Origin: Bacteroidota bacterium
GTDB lineage: Bacteria; Bacteroidota; Bacteroidia; NS11-12g; UBA9320
DNA: 64,000 nt
Reading direction: 5' to 3'
Assembly (NCBI GenBank): GCA_947468275.1
Contig: CANIKO010000015.1
Location: forward strand, 32,661 to 96,660
The position numbers were made by a program, and so were the translations under genes. The notes beneath the pieces were generated by a model. It saw nothing but the letters and a program-made list of their open reading frames with translations, ran no database searches and was not told the DNA's origin. Of the stretch, positions 56,434-64,000 are shown in pieces. The stretch's first letter is position 1. Every line of letters starts with the position of its first letter.

Positions 56434-58013
56434 AGAAACTCCATATTCTTGTCCTTCGTTCTTTTATAGGTCCTTTTATAGCCACTTTTTTTGTTTCTTT
56501 ATTTCTATTCCTGCTTCAATTTTTATGGAAATACATTGGCGATCTAATTGGTAAAGGCTTGGAATGGTATGTAATTTTAGAATTTATTGGATACTCCGCC
56601 ATTCACCTTATTCCAATGGCATTGCCACTTGCAGTGCTTTTATCTTCTATTATGGCGTTTGGTAGTCTTGGCGAAAACTATGAATTGGTATCGATAAAAT
56701 CAGCAGGTATTTCGCTACTTCGTATTTTCATTCCGATGTATGCCACAATACTAGTCATCGCTGGATTTGCGTTTTATGCCTCCAATATTTTAATACCAAA
56801 AGCTAATTTAAGTTGGGGCGCTTTGCTATACGATGTGAGCAATAAACGGCCTGCATTGAGTATTAAAGAAGGTGTATTTTTTAAAGACATTGATGGATAT
56901 GCTATTAAAATTGGTAAAAAACTAAAAGACAATAAAACCATTCAAAATATTCTGATTTATGTAAAAAATTCGGGAGTAGGAAATAACAATATCATTTTGG
57001 CCAAAAGCGGAACTATGGAAATGACCCCCGATGAAAAGTACCTCGTTCTAACATTGCGAGATGGCATAAAATATCAGGAAATGGTGGATAATCCAACTTA
57101 CTACAAGTCATTTCAGCATACGGTAATGAAATTTAAAACTCAGGATATTGCCATCGATCTTTCTGATTTACAATTTAAAAGAACCCAAAAAGATTTATTC
57201 AAAGACGATTATCGCATGATGAACGTGAAGGAGCTTGACATAAAAATTGATTCCTTGCGAAAATTGATATTAGAACGTCAAAAACTTACGTATCAGTTTT
57301 TGTTACCCTACTTCCATTTTGGGATTGATACTTCAAAAAATTATCGCTTCGATACTTCCAAACTTAAACTGAAATATTATAAAACCTTAGGAAGTTTTCG
57401 TGAATTAAAAAACTCAATAAACGAAGACTATCAGGCCACCGTAATAAAAACATCGGGAATAAAGATAAAAACAGAGGAAGATACTATTGAAACTCCTGTT
57501 ACTACAGAGAGTTCCACCCCTATTGAGCTGGCCTTACCCAACAAAAAGAAGGACAACAAACCTGAAATATTAGAAAGTGCTAAACAGTTTGCCCGCAATA
57601 TTTCCAGTATCGTTGAAACGACTCATAAAGACATATTGAACCAACGTGAAAATCAGTTAAAATATGAAGTGGAATGGCATAAAAAATATACATTAGCCAT
57701 CTCCTGTATCCTTTTATTTTTTGTGGGTGCACCTATGGGAGCCATCATCAGAAAAGGGGGGTTTGGCTGGCCTATGGTGGTTTCGGTGGTTCTTTTTATA
57801 TTTTACTTTTCCATTAATTTAATTGGCGAAAAATTAGCCCGAGGCGAAGTTATGCCAGCGTATATTTCAGTGTGGTTAAGCACATTAATTTTACTTCCAT
57901 TTGCCATTATTCTCACTTATAAGGCCAATTCCGATGCTAAATTATTCGAAAAAGGATTCAATTGGAGTTGGCTAAAAAAACTGCCGGTAATTAGAAAAAG
58001 CAAGTCGATATGA
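56424..58013 (+). CDS. LptF/LptG family permease (YjgP/YjgQ)
   Basis: This is a 529-residue membrane protein with three helices at the N-terminus (about residues 10-120), a large periplasmic beta-jellyroll-type domain with a charged insertion (about residues 255-385, Glu/Lys-rich), and three C-terminal helices. The start region LHILVLRSFIGPFIATFFVS is diagnostic. LptF and LptG pull lipopolysaccharide from the inner membrane. The insertion makes it longer than the E. coli proteins (about 360). It overlaps the ABC ATPase (10 bases) and the glycosyltransferase (4 bases). Confidence 0.92.
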   Translation: MGIKKLHILVLRSFIGPFIATFFVSLFLFLLQFLWKYIGDLIGKGLEWYVILEFIGYSAIHLIPMALPLAVLLSSIMAFGSLGENYELVSIKSAGISLLRIFIPMYATILVIAGFAFYASNILIPKANLSWGALLYDVSNKRPALSIKEGVFFKDIDGYAIKIGKKLKDNKTIQNILIYVKNSGVGNNNIILAKSGTMEMTPDEKYLVLTLRDGIKYQEMVDNPTYYKSFQHTVMKFKTQDIAIDLSDLQFKRTQKDLFKDDYRMMNVKELDIKIDSLRKLILERQKLTYQFLLPYFHFGIDTSKNYRFDTSKLKLKYYKTLGSFRELKNSINEDYQATVIKTSGIKIKTEEDTIETPVTTESSTPIELALPNKKKDNKPEILESAKQFARNISSIVETTHKDILNQRENQLKYEVEWHKKYTLAISCILLFFVGAPMGAIIRKGGFGWPMVVSVVLFIFYFSINLIGEKLARGEVMPAYISVWLSTLILLPFAIILTYKANSDAKLFEKGFNWSWLKKLPVIRKSKSI

Positions 58014-59230
58014 AAATTTTACAGGTTTCACATCGGGTTCCTTATCCGTTAAATGAAGGTGGAACTATTGGTATTTATAATTATACCAGAGGTTTTGCCG
58101 AAGCGGGCCATCAGGTTACCTTGGCTTGCTTGAACGGAATAAAACACGCGATTAATAGCGATGAGGCGTATCATGAATTAAGTAAATACGCCAAGGTTTC
58201 AATTTTCGACGTTGATACCAACGTAAAGCCTATTCCGGCCTTTCTTAATTTATTTACCCGTCAATCCTATAACGCCATTCGGTTTTATAATAAGGATTTT
58301 GAACAGTTTCTTGTTACCCTGCTAACATCTGAAAAATTTGATATCATACAGGTAGAAGGCACGTTTGTAGCCATGTATTATGAGGTATTAAGACACCATA
58401 GCCAGGCGCCTATTATATTAAGACAACACAATGTTGAGTATCAAATTTGGGAACGATTAGCCAGTAACGAAACGAATCCTTTAAAAAAATGGTACTTAAA
58501 ACTGCTTTCGAAAAGGCTGTACAATTTTGAAAAGGCAACCATAAATAAATTTGATGCCATTGTTCCCGTAACGCCCGATGATGCTAAGTTGTTTGAACAA
58601 TTGGGATGTACCAAACCCATTTTTGTTTCTCCCGCAGGAATTGATACCTACTATTGGAAACCCTCCACCCCTGAAAATCCGTTTCATATTTTCCACTTAG
58701 GGTCATTGGAATGGCTGCCCAACCGAGAAGCTGTTTTGTGGTTTTTAAAGGAAGTTTGGCCATGCATATTAAAGAGCGATAAGCGTTTCCAACTTTTTAT
58801 TGCTGGCAAAAACATGCCTGACAGTATGAAGCAAATTAAAATTGAAAATGTGGTAATGGTTGGGGAAGTAAAAGATGGTGCCGAATTTGTGAAGGACAAA
58901 GCCATTACCGTAGTTCCTTTACTTTCTGGCAGTGGAATTCGTTTAAAAATTCTTGAGGCAATGGCGGCCTCTAAATTGGTTATTTCAACCACTATTGGTG
59001 CCCAGGGAATTGATTACGAAAATGGCAAACAATTACTGATTGCCGATACGCCTGAAGAATTTGCGGCCTATTTCAAAACCATGGCATCCCATCCCGAATA
59101 CTATAACCAAGTAAAAACAAATGGCTATGAATTAATTCAATCGCATTACTCCAATGCGGCTGTAATTAGTAAATTAATTGAGTTTTTTGTTATAACACAA
59201 AAAAAGCATCCATTTCTGAATGCTTTTTAA
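58010..59230 (+). CDS. GT4-type glycosyltransferase
   Basis: This is a 406-residue enzyme of the GT-B fold. RVPYPLNEGGTIGIYNYTRG at the N-terminus is the acceptor-side glycine-rich loop, and GSGIRLKILEAMAASKLVIST is the donor-binding E-x7-E like region of family GT4. It probably transfers a sugar to an envelope glycan or lipid carrier; the acceptor is unknown. Start ATG overlaps the permease stop (ATGA), and the operon ends here in a terminator that includes the last codons. Confidence 0.9.
   Translation: MKILQVSHRVPYPLNEGGTIGIYNYTRGFAEAGHQVTLACLNGIKHAINSDEAYHELSKYAKVSIFDVDTNVKPIPAFLNLFTRQSYNAIRFYNKDFEQFLVTLLTSEKFDIIQVEGTFVAMYYEVLRHHSQAPIILRQHNVEYQIWERLASNETNPLKKWYLKLLSKRLYNFEKATINKFDAIVPVTPDDAKLFEQLGCTKPIFVSPAGIDTYYWKPSTPENPFHIFHLGSLEWLPNREAVLWFLKEVWPCILKSDKRFQLFIAGKNMPDSMKQIKIENVVMVGEVKDGAEFVKDKAITVVPLLSGSGIRLKILEAMAASKLVISTTIGAQGIDYENGKQLLIADTPEEFAAYFKTMASHPEYYNQVKTNGYELIQSHYSNAAVISKLIEFFVITQKKHPFLNAF
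59199..59229. terminator. Terminator overlapping the glycosyltransferase stop, shared with rpmA
   Basis: AAAAAGCAT (59201-59209) pairs with ATGCTTTTT (59220-59228), with T-runs on both strands. The glycosyltransferase stop codon lies inside the right arm. The convergent rpmA gene ends 20 bases away. Confidence 0.82.
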
Positions 59231-59248
59231 AATATTTTTAAATTATAA

Positions 59249-59509
59249 TTAGGATGCTTTTGGCGCTATGGAAACGAAAGAACGGTTGTCTTTCTTTTTC
59301 TTGAAAACCACAGTTCCATCTACCAAAGCAAATAAAGTGTGATCTTTACCTATACCAACATTATCACTTGGATGATGTTTGGTTCCACGTTGTCTTACAA
59401 TAATATTACCTGCAATTGCAGCTTGTCCACCAAATAATTTCACACCTAAGCGTTTGCTGTGCGATTCTCTTCCGTTTTTTACCGATCCGGCTCCTTTTTT
59501 GTGTGCCAT
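59249..59509 (-). CDS. rpmA: 50S ribosomal protein L27
   Basis: This is an 86-residue protein. [20 protein letters not shown] and [20 protein letters not shown] are L27 hallmarks. The protein sits near the peptidyl-transferase centre. It lies 4 bases after rplU, the usual pair. Confidence 0.98.
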   Translation of the reverse strand: MAHKKGAGSVKNGRESHSKRLGVKLFGGQAAIAGNIIVRQRGTKHHPSDNVGIGKDHTLFALVDGTVVFKKKKDNRSFVSIAPKAS

Positions 59510-59513
59510 TTTC

Positions 59514-59825
59514 TTATCCTTTTATTGATTCGATTTGAATTCTTGTTAAATACTGTCTGTGTCCACGCTTAAGTCTATATCCTTTTCTGCGTTTCTTTTT
59601 AAACACAATTACTTTATCACCTTTTAGATGAGAAAGAATTTTTGCTTTAACACAAGCACCACTCACATTTGGCGAACCAATTTTGATTTTGCCATCATTA
59701 TCTACAAACAATACATTGTTAAATTCAACTGAACTGCCTTCATCATTTGCCAAGCGATGAACATAAAGGTTCTGGTTTTCAGAAACCTTGAATTGTTGGC
59801 CGGCTATATTTACTATTGCGTACAT
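59514..59825 (-). CDS. rplU: 50S ribosomal protein L21
   Basis: From the ATG at 59825 it encodes 103 residues: [41 protein letters not shown], and the usual C-terminus. An ATG six codons upstream exists, but a full promoter overlaps it, so 59825 is preferred and matches the usual length. L21 binds 23S rRNA and precedes rpmA as in most bacteria. Confidence 0.97.
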   Translation of the reverse strand: MYAIVNIAGQQFKVSENQNLYVHRLANDEGSSVEFNNVLFVDNDGKIKIGSPNVSGACVKAKILSHLKGDKVIVFKKKRRKGYRLKRGHRQYLTRIQIESIKG

Positions 59826-59840
59826 ATCTTTTAAGGGCTG

Positions 59841-59871
59841 CAAAAGTAATTATTAAATTCAAATATTCAAA
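59841..59871 (-). promoter_or_regulatory. Full Bacteroidota-type promoter of rplU-rpmA
   Basis: On the minus strand TTTG (59871-59868), a 19-base spacer and TACTTTTG (59848-59841) match the consensus exactly. The ATG at 59825 is 15 bases past the -7 element. Confidence 0.85.
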
Positions 59872-59952
59872 TGGGTTTTTTAAAATATTAAATAACCGTC
59901 TGTATCTTATCAACAAATGCGAGAGACGCAAAATTTTACGTCTCCCCATTTG

Positions 59953-60034
59953 TGCCCGGTAGCAGATTCGAACTGCCATAGCCTAAGCCACCACCCCCTC
60001 AAGATGGCATGTCTACCAATTTCATCAACCGGGC
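59953..60034 (-). tRNA. tRNA-Leu(GAG)
   Basis: The acceptor arms GCCCGGT (60034-60028) and ACCGGGC (59960-59954) pair perfectly, with discriminator A at 59953 and no encoded CCA. The anticodon stem CCATC/GGTGG frames loop TTGAGGG, anticodon GAG. A class II variable arm (TGGC/GCTA stem with loop TTAG) and the T loop TTCGAAT are in place. Total 82 nt. Confidence 0.94.
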
Positions 60035-60042
60035 TTTTTTTT

Positions 60043-60149
60043 TAGTTATAAGTTATGAATTATAAGTTCGTTCCGTTGATGCAAAAATATTATTTTAAGT
60101 TCTATATGGCCGCAAAAATTCATAACTAACAATTCATAACTCATAACTA
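60043..60149. repeat. Inverted repeat between tRNA-Leu and prfB
   Basis: TAGTTATAAGTTATGAATT (60043-60061) and AATTCATAACTCATAACTA (60131-60149) pair at 18 of 19 positions around a 69-base centre. The right arm ends at the prfB stop. It may be a short mobile remnant or a transcript-end structure. Confidence 0.6.
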
Positions 60150-61245
60150 CTATGCCGAAGCACTTTTTCCATAAGCCAATAAAAAGGCTTTTAAAAATGA
60201 ATTTAAGTTACCATCCAGCACACCGGCGGCATCGGTGGATTCATGACTGGTTCTCACGTCTTTCACTAATTTATAAGGATGTAAAACATAATTGCGAATT
60301 TGTGAGCCCCATTCTATCTTCATTTTTCCGGCTTCTACTTTATCCCGTTCTTCATTTCGCTTGCGAATTTCTAATTCATAGAGTTGCGATTTTAGCATTT
60401 TCATGGCTTTTTCTTTATTTCCCAACTGCGAGCGGTCTTGTTGGCACTCTATTATTATGCCTGAGGGCAAATGACGAAGCCTCACCGCTGTTTCCACCTT
60501 GTTTACATTTTGCCCGCCTGCCCCACTGCTTCTGTAGGTTTGCCATTCTATTTCAGCCGGTTTAACGTCTATTTCTATGGTATCATCTACCACAGGATAA
60601 CAATATACGGATGCAAAGGAAGTGTGGCGCTTGGCGTTGCTATCAAACGGTGATATGCGAACCAAACGATGAACGCCGTTTTCGCCCTTTAGGTAGCCAT
60701 AGGCAAACTGGCCTTTAATTTCTATCGAACAACTTTTAATACCAGCTACATCGCCGCTTTGCTCATCTACAATGGAAACCGTGTACCCATTTTTTTCGGC
60801 CCACATGCTATACATTCGCACAAGCATACTCGCCCAATCACAGCTTTCGGTTCCACCGGCACCCGCATTTACTTGAATAATGGCATCTAATTGATCCTCC
60901 TCTCCGCTCATCATATTTTTAAATTCAAGGTCATCTATAGTGGTCAACACTTTCGAATACTGTGCATCGAGTTCTTCTTCCGATACATCCCCTAAGTCAT
61001 AAAATTCCTTCAAAACCTCCAAGTCGTTTAAACCGGTTTCGATTTCATTCCATGCATCCACCCAAATTTTCTTGGATCGAATATTTTTTAAAAAAATTTC
61101 AGCTTTTTTGGAGTCGTCCCAGAAATTGGGAGCTTGAGTTTGTTGTTCTTCGTCTTGTATGAGTATTACCTTCTGTTCAACGTCAAAGATACCTCCCCAG
61201 GGCCTTAGATCTGCCCTTTAATTCCAAATAATTTTCTGTGGTCAT
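60150..61245 (-). CDS. prfB: Peptide chain release factor 2 with programmed +1 frameshift
   Basis: RF2 ends translation at UAA and UGA. The zero frame starts at the ATG at 61245, encodes 20 residues ([20 protein letters not shown]) and meets TGA at 61185-61183. Slippage at CTT-T continues in the +1 frame from 61184 ([19 protein letters not shown]), giving 364 residues in all. An SD-like GGGGAGG lies just before TAT-CTT-TGA-C, as in the classic autoregulatory site, where RF2 scarcity favours shifting. SPF (codon recognition, in VRISPFDSN) and GGQ (AGGQNVNK) are present. Confidence 0.96.
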
Positions 61246-61288
61246 GTGTTATTTTTGTTTTTATTTTAGAACAAGGAAGGTAGATTTA

Positions 61289-61329
61289 TGATTTTAGAAG
61301 TTTAAAATCATACCTCTAAAATCGTTAAT
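61289..61329. repeat. Miniature relative of the four-helix-bundle element ends
   Basis: The 13-mer TGATTTTAGAAGT (61289-61301) is identical to 23798-23810, and AAAATCGTTAAT (61318-61329) to the right arm of the same element. Between them lie only 16 bases, so the gene is missing. The left part also forms a 9-bp hairpin (61288-61311). Confidence 0.4.
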
Positions 61330-61377
61330 CCCTGTTCTTAAATATTTGGTTAAAACTATTAAATAAGGGAAAGCCTT

Positions 61378-61722
61378 CTATTTAAGACTTAACAAAAGTT
61401 TTTTCATATCCTTTATTTCTTCCTTGCTTTTTTCGCGTTCTGAGCGTTGCACCAAGGTTAATAGGTATTCAAGGTCGGTAATAACTCCTTCCTCTTCGGC
61501 GCCGTCTTCATCTTCATCCGCCGAAAAACCAATATTGAAATCGCCATTTTCGTCAATATGCTCATATGCAAGACGTATTATTTTTATAACGGCAGGATCG
61601 CCTTCTTCGCGAGCCATTTCGCGCAAGGCTTTAAGGTTTTTTGATACCCATTCTGCATCAAATTCTTTGGCAGATTTCGCTAAAATTTTATCTGCAAGTT
61701 CTATGGCTTTCGGATTGTGCAT
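61378..61722 (-). CDS. Small acidic protein, function unknown
   Basis: From the ATG at 61722 this encodes 114 residues, helical at both ends (AIELADKILAKSAKEF, EKSKEEIKDMKKLL) with an acidic middle (SADEDEDGAEEEG). It contains no signal peptide and no recognised domain. The longer frame from 61803 would run into an A/T repeat tract and is rejected. It lies between prfB and cinA and diverges from cinA. Confidence 0.7.
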   Translation of the reverse strand: MHNPKAIELADKILAKSAKEFDAEWVSKNLKALREMAREEGDPAVIKIIRLAYEHIDENGDFNIGFSADEDEDGAEEEGVITDLEYLLTLVQRSEREKSKEEIKDMKKLLLSLK

Positions 61723-61760
61723 TGTTGTAATTTTGAGGCTGCGAAAGTAAGGATTTTTTT

Positions 61761-61852
61761 TGATTTGGAAATTTGTCAATTTGAAAATTTGAAAATTTGG
61801 CAATTTGGCAATTTTTTGATTTGAAAATTTGAAAATTTGAAAATTTGAAAAT
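61761..61852. repeat. A/T-rich GAAAATTT repeat tract
   Basis: Copies of GAAAATTT and GGCAATTT-type units, mostly 8 or 9 bases apart, fill this stretch between two divergent genes. It is low in complexity and contains repeated AAATTT steps that could bend DNA. Confidence 0.75.
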
Positions 61853-61872
61853 GGCTTTCAGAAAACCAATCC

Positions 61873-62031
61873 CTTACAACCACTAACCTGCAACCACCAA
61901 CCAACAACCTACAACCACCAACCTACAACCACCAACCTACAACCACCAACCTACAACCACCAACCTACAACCTACAACAACCAACCACCAACCTACAACC
62001 TACAACCAACAACCAACAACCAACAACCAAA
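61873..62031 (+). repeat. G-free tandem repeat abutting the cinA start
   Basis: Four exact copies of CCTACAACCACCAA run from 61908 to 61963, with degenerate CCTACAA and CCAACAA 7-base units on both sides up to the ATG. From 61891 to the ATG no G occurs on the plus strand. With no G, no -7 element TAnnTTTG can exist in it. Confidence 0.85.
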
Positions 62032-63276
62032 ATGCAAGCAGAACTTTTAACCATAGGCGATGAAATACTTATTGGCCAAATCATAAATACCAATGCCGTA
62101 TGGATGGCCAAGGAACTCAATTCTATTGGGGTTTCCATAAAACAAATCACCTCCGTAAGCGACGATAAAAATCACATTAAAAAGGCTTTGGATGAAGCCT
62201 TGGGCCGCGCCGATATTGTTTTGATAACAGGAGGATTAGGACCCACCAAAGACGATATTACCAAAACTACCTTGTGCGACTATTTTAATGTGGGGTTAAA
62301 AAAAGAAGAAAAAGTAGTTGAATTTATCAAAGAAAATTTTGTAAAAAGGGGCATTGAATTTCTTCAGGTGCACGAGCAGCAAGCCCTTATACTTGAAAAC
62401 AGCGAACTGCTCTTTAACCACAATGGCACTGCTCCGGGCATGTGGATAGAGCACCTCGGTAAAATTATAATTTGTATGCCGGGGGTTCCTTTTGAAATGA
62501 AAGGCATTATGACCCGGTATGTATTGCCTCAATTGAACGCAAAATTTAGCCTTCCGTTTATCATTCATAAAACTTTGGTCACCATAGGCATACCCGAATC
62601 TACCTTGGCCGATAGGATATCGGAGGTGGAGGATGGCTTACCCCAACATATTAAACTGGCCTATTTGCCCAACTTTGGGTTGGTAAGATTGCGCCTATCC
62701 GGCATAGGAACCGATGAAAACGCCCTTCGCACCGAAATTGAAACCTATGCTTCACAGCTACTCGCCATTATACCTCCCGCCAATACAGCCGCTACCGACG
62801 ATTTAAAACCAGAGGAAATTATTGGCCAACTCCTCAGCCATAGCAAGCAAACCTTGGCCATAGCCGAAAGTTGCACCGGCGGCTATATTTCGCATCTTAT
62901 AACTACCGTGCCCGGAAGTTCGGAGTATTTTATCGGTTCGCTCATTGCCTACAGCTATCCCATAAAAATAAATAATTTGGGGGTAAAAGCCGAAACCTTA
63001 GAACACTATGGGGCGGTGAGTGAAGAATGTGTAAGAGAAATGGTAGAAGGGATAAAAGATAAATTTAAAGCCGATTTTGCCATAAGCACTACCGGCATAG
63101 CAGGCCCCGGTGGCGCCACCCCCGATAAACCGGTGGGCATGGTATGGATAGCCGTAGCCGGCCCCAAGGGAATAGTGGCCCGAAAAATAATGGCCAATGG
63201 CGAACGCATCAATATTATAGAACGCACCTCGCTCATGGCATTGGATATGTTGCGCAGAGAAATCTTAGGCTATTAG
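62032..63276 (+). CDS. cinA: CinA (competence/damage-inducible protein, NMN deamidase type)
   Basis: This is a 414-residue two-domain protein. The N-terminal MoaB/MogA-like domain (ELLTIGDEILIGQIINTNA; ITGGLGPTKDDITKTTL) is a pyrophosphatase-type fold, and the C-terminal domain (TLAIAESCTGGYISHLITTV; STTGIAGPGGATPDKPVGMV) is the NMN amidohydrolase in the PncC family. CinA recycles NMN to nicotinic acid mononucleotide. Length and motifs are full. The ATG directly follows a G-free tandem repeat. Confidence 0.95.
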   Translation: MQAELLTIGDEILIGQIINTNAVWMAKELNSIGVSIKQITSVSDDKNHIKKALDEALGRADIVLITGGLGPTKDDITKTTLCDYFNVGLKKEEKVVEFIKENFVKRGIEFLQVHEQQALILENSELLFNHNGTAPGMWIEHLGKIIICMPGVPFEMKGIMTRYVLPQLNAKFSLPFIIHKTLVTIGIPESTLADRISEVEDGLPQHIKLAYLPNFGLVRLRLSGIGTDENALRTEIETYASQLLAIIPPANTAATDDLKPEEIIGQLLSHSKQTLAIAESCTGGYISHLITTVPGSSEYFIGSLIAYSYPIKINNLGVKAETLEHYGAVSEECVREMVEGIKDKFKADFAISTTGIAGPGGATPDKPVGMVWIAVAGPKGIVARKIMANGERINIIERTSLMALDMLRREILGY

Positions 63277-63294
63277 GGCTAACCCCTCACCCAC

Positions 63295-63534
63295 TTAGTC
63301 TTCCGGTGTTTTACTCTCCATAGGCCCGCGCTTGTGAATAATAAGGCCATTTAAAAAATTGCGCAATATTTGATCCCCGCAGGCTTTAAAATTAGGGTGA
63401 TCGTCTTTTCTGAATAAAGCCGTCAATTCACTTTCGGTAATTCTAAAATTTACAAGTTGGCATATTTCCACAATTTCAGAATTGCGAAGGTGAAGCGCTA
63501 CCCGCAGTTTTTTTAATATATCGTTATTGCTCAT
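63295..63534 (-). CDS. DUF1456 (YehS-like) half-length protein
   Basis: This is a 79-residue protein: MSNNDILKKLRVALHLRNSE, EICQLVNFRITESELTALFR, FLNGLIIHKRG. The pattern matches one of the two repeats of YehS (about 156 residues). No second repeat follows in any frame, and the tail MESKTPED is charged and disordered. The family has no established function. It is convergent with cinA. Confidence 0.78.
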   Translation of the reverse strand: MSNNDILKKLRVALHLRNSEIVEICQLVNFRITESELTALFRKDDHPNFKACGDQILRNFLNGLIIHKRGPMESKTPED

Positions 63535-63869
63535 TTCTGTTTAGGGTTGGATACGGCAAAGTTAATACCTCCAACGTGTAATCGTATTAAAAAATTATAC
63601 CGAGCCAAGGAGCCCCCGCTATTATATATAGGTGTACTGCGCTTGGGAGCCGCCTTTTGTATTTGTAGCGCTGCCATTGGGGTGGCATGGGGTGGTTTTT
63701 TATCGGGGGGCCAGGCCCCCAAACCGGGTATCTTTTGCCATCACATTGTCATGCCTACCCCCCAAAAATGGCTTAAATAACAAAATAAGCCGTTTAAATA
63801 ACATTTAATCGTATTGGAAATATTAAACCCCGTTGTTCGCATCACTAAATAAAATATATAAATCACAAA
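63535..63869. other. Intergenic region with a GC-rich palindrome
   Basis: No convincing gene is seen. GGGGGCC-A-GGCCCCC at 63706-63720 is a perfect, very GC-rich hairpin in an AT-rich genome, within a local GC-rich patch at about 63600-63780. Reading frames across it look like shadow frames. Confidence 0.5.
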
Positions 63870-64000
63870 ATGAAAAATTCTTCTAAAATCCAAAAAGTAT
63901 CAAGTGTATTGTCAAAGGCAATATGGAGTGTTTCCTTAGTATTAACTTTATTGGTAAATGTGTCTGATGCGAATGCGGCGCCTAAAACCTGGAATGGAGG
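63870..64000 (+). CDS. Secreted protein, N-terminal part only (runs off window)
   Basis: Only 43 residues are visible. A signal peptide is clear (MKNSSKIQKVSSVLSKAIWS then LVLTLLVNVSDANA), and the mature start APKTWNGG is typical of large secreted or T9SS-type proteins of this phylum. The rest lies beyond the right edge, so the family cannot be named. Confidence 0.75.
   Translation, partial: MKNSSKIQKVSSVLSKAIWSVSLVLTLLVNVSDANAAPKTWNG

Noticed and set aside
63547..63780. 77-residue plus-strand frame near the right edge
   Set aside because: It covers the GC-rich palindrome and lacks a promoter, a domain or a fitting neighbour; the opposite frame is just as open.

Overview
The window is a 64 kb piece of an AT-rich chromosome from a member of the Bacteroidota. 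Four things support this: a six-gene alternative complex III cluster (actABCDEF), a fused lpxC-fabZ gene, several large secreted proteins with a type IX secretion (T9SS) C-terminal sorting domain, and upstream TAnnTTTG elements of the Bacteroidota sigma factor type with very short leaders and few Shine-Dalgarno sequences. I cannot assign a family or genus from the sequence alone.

Layout. 1-8.4 kb: a P-type cation ATPase cut by the left edge, a small Cys-rich lipoprotein, an M16 zinc protease, and a TPR-PAS histidine kinase with a stand-alone receiver. 8.5-16.5 kb: the act operon on the minus strand, ending in an intrinsic terminator. 16.9-25.2 kb: a lytic-transglycosylase-like protein, recN, an M43 metalloprotease, topA, an interrupted four-helix-bundle gene between inverted repeats, and a SirB1-like transglutaminase-fold protein. 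25.2-28.5 kb: a horizontally acquired looking MmeI-type (type IIL) restriction-modification gene interrupted by three in-frame stops, followed by a cluster of hairpins. 28.5-34.8 kb: an outer-membrane barrel protein, a sigma-54 activator without a DNA-binding domain, a T9SS protein with a hairpin at its probable mRNA 5' end, and trxB. 34.9-41.3 kb: a porin-like protein, a Rieske lipoprotein and a HmuY / TonB receptor / HmuY set resembling heme uptake. 42-50.9 kb: an acyl-CoA ligase, a muramidase-like protein, a frameshifted GNAT remnant, rlmF, a large LamG adhesin-like T9SS protein, a thioesterase, smpB and a LytTR regulator. 51.3-59.2 kb: dnaN, then lpxD, lpxC-fabZ, lpxA, an ABC ATPase, an LptF/G-like permease and a glycosyltransferase in tight order. 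59.2-64 kb: rpmA, rplU, tRNA-Leu(GAG), prfB with a programmed +1 frameshift, a small acidic protein, a G-free repeat tract abutting cinA, a half-length DUF1456 protein, and the start of a secreted protein cut by the right edge.

The genes fall into a few working groups: respiration (act), envelope biogenesis (lpxD to the glycosyltransferase), surface and nutrient acquisition (T9SS proteins, barrel proteins, HmuY/TonB set), translation (rplU, rpmA, prfB, smpB, rlmF, tRNA), and DNA maintenance (topA, recN, dnaN). The most unusual stretch is 23.8-28.5 kb, where two genes carry four nonsense codons and no indels, with inverted repeats, a palindrome and a hairpin cluster around them. A short relative of the inverted-repeat element lies at 61.29-61.33 kb.
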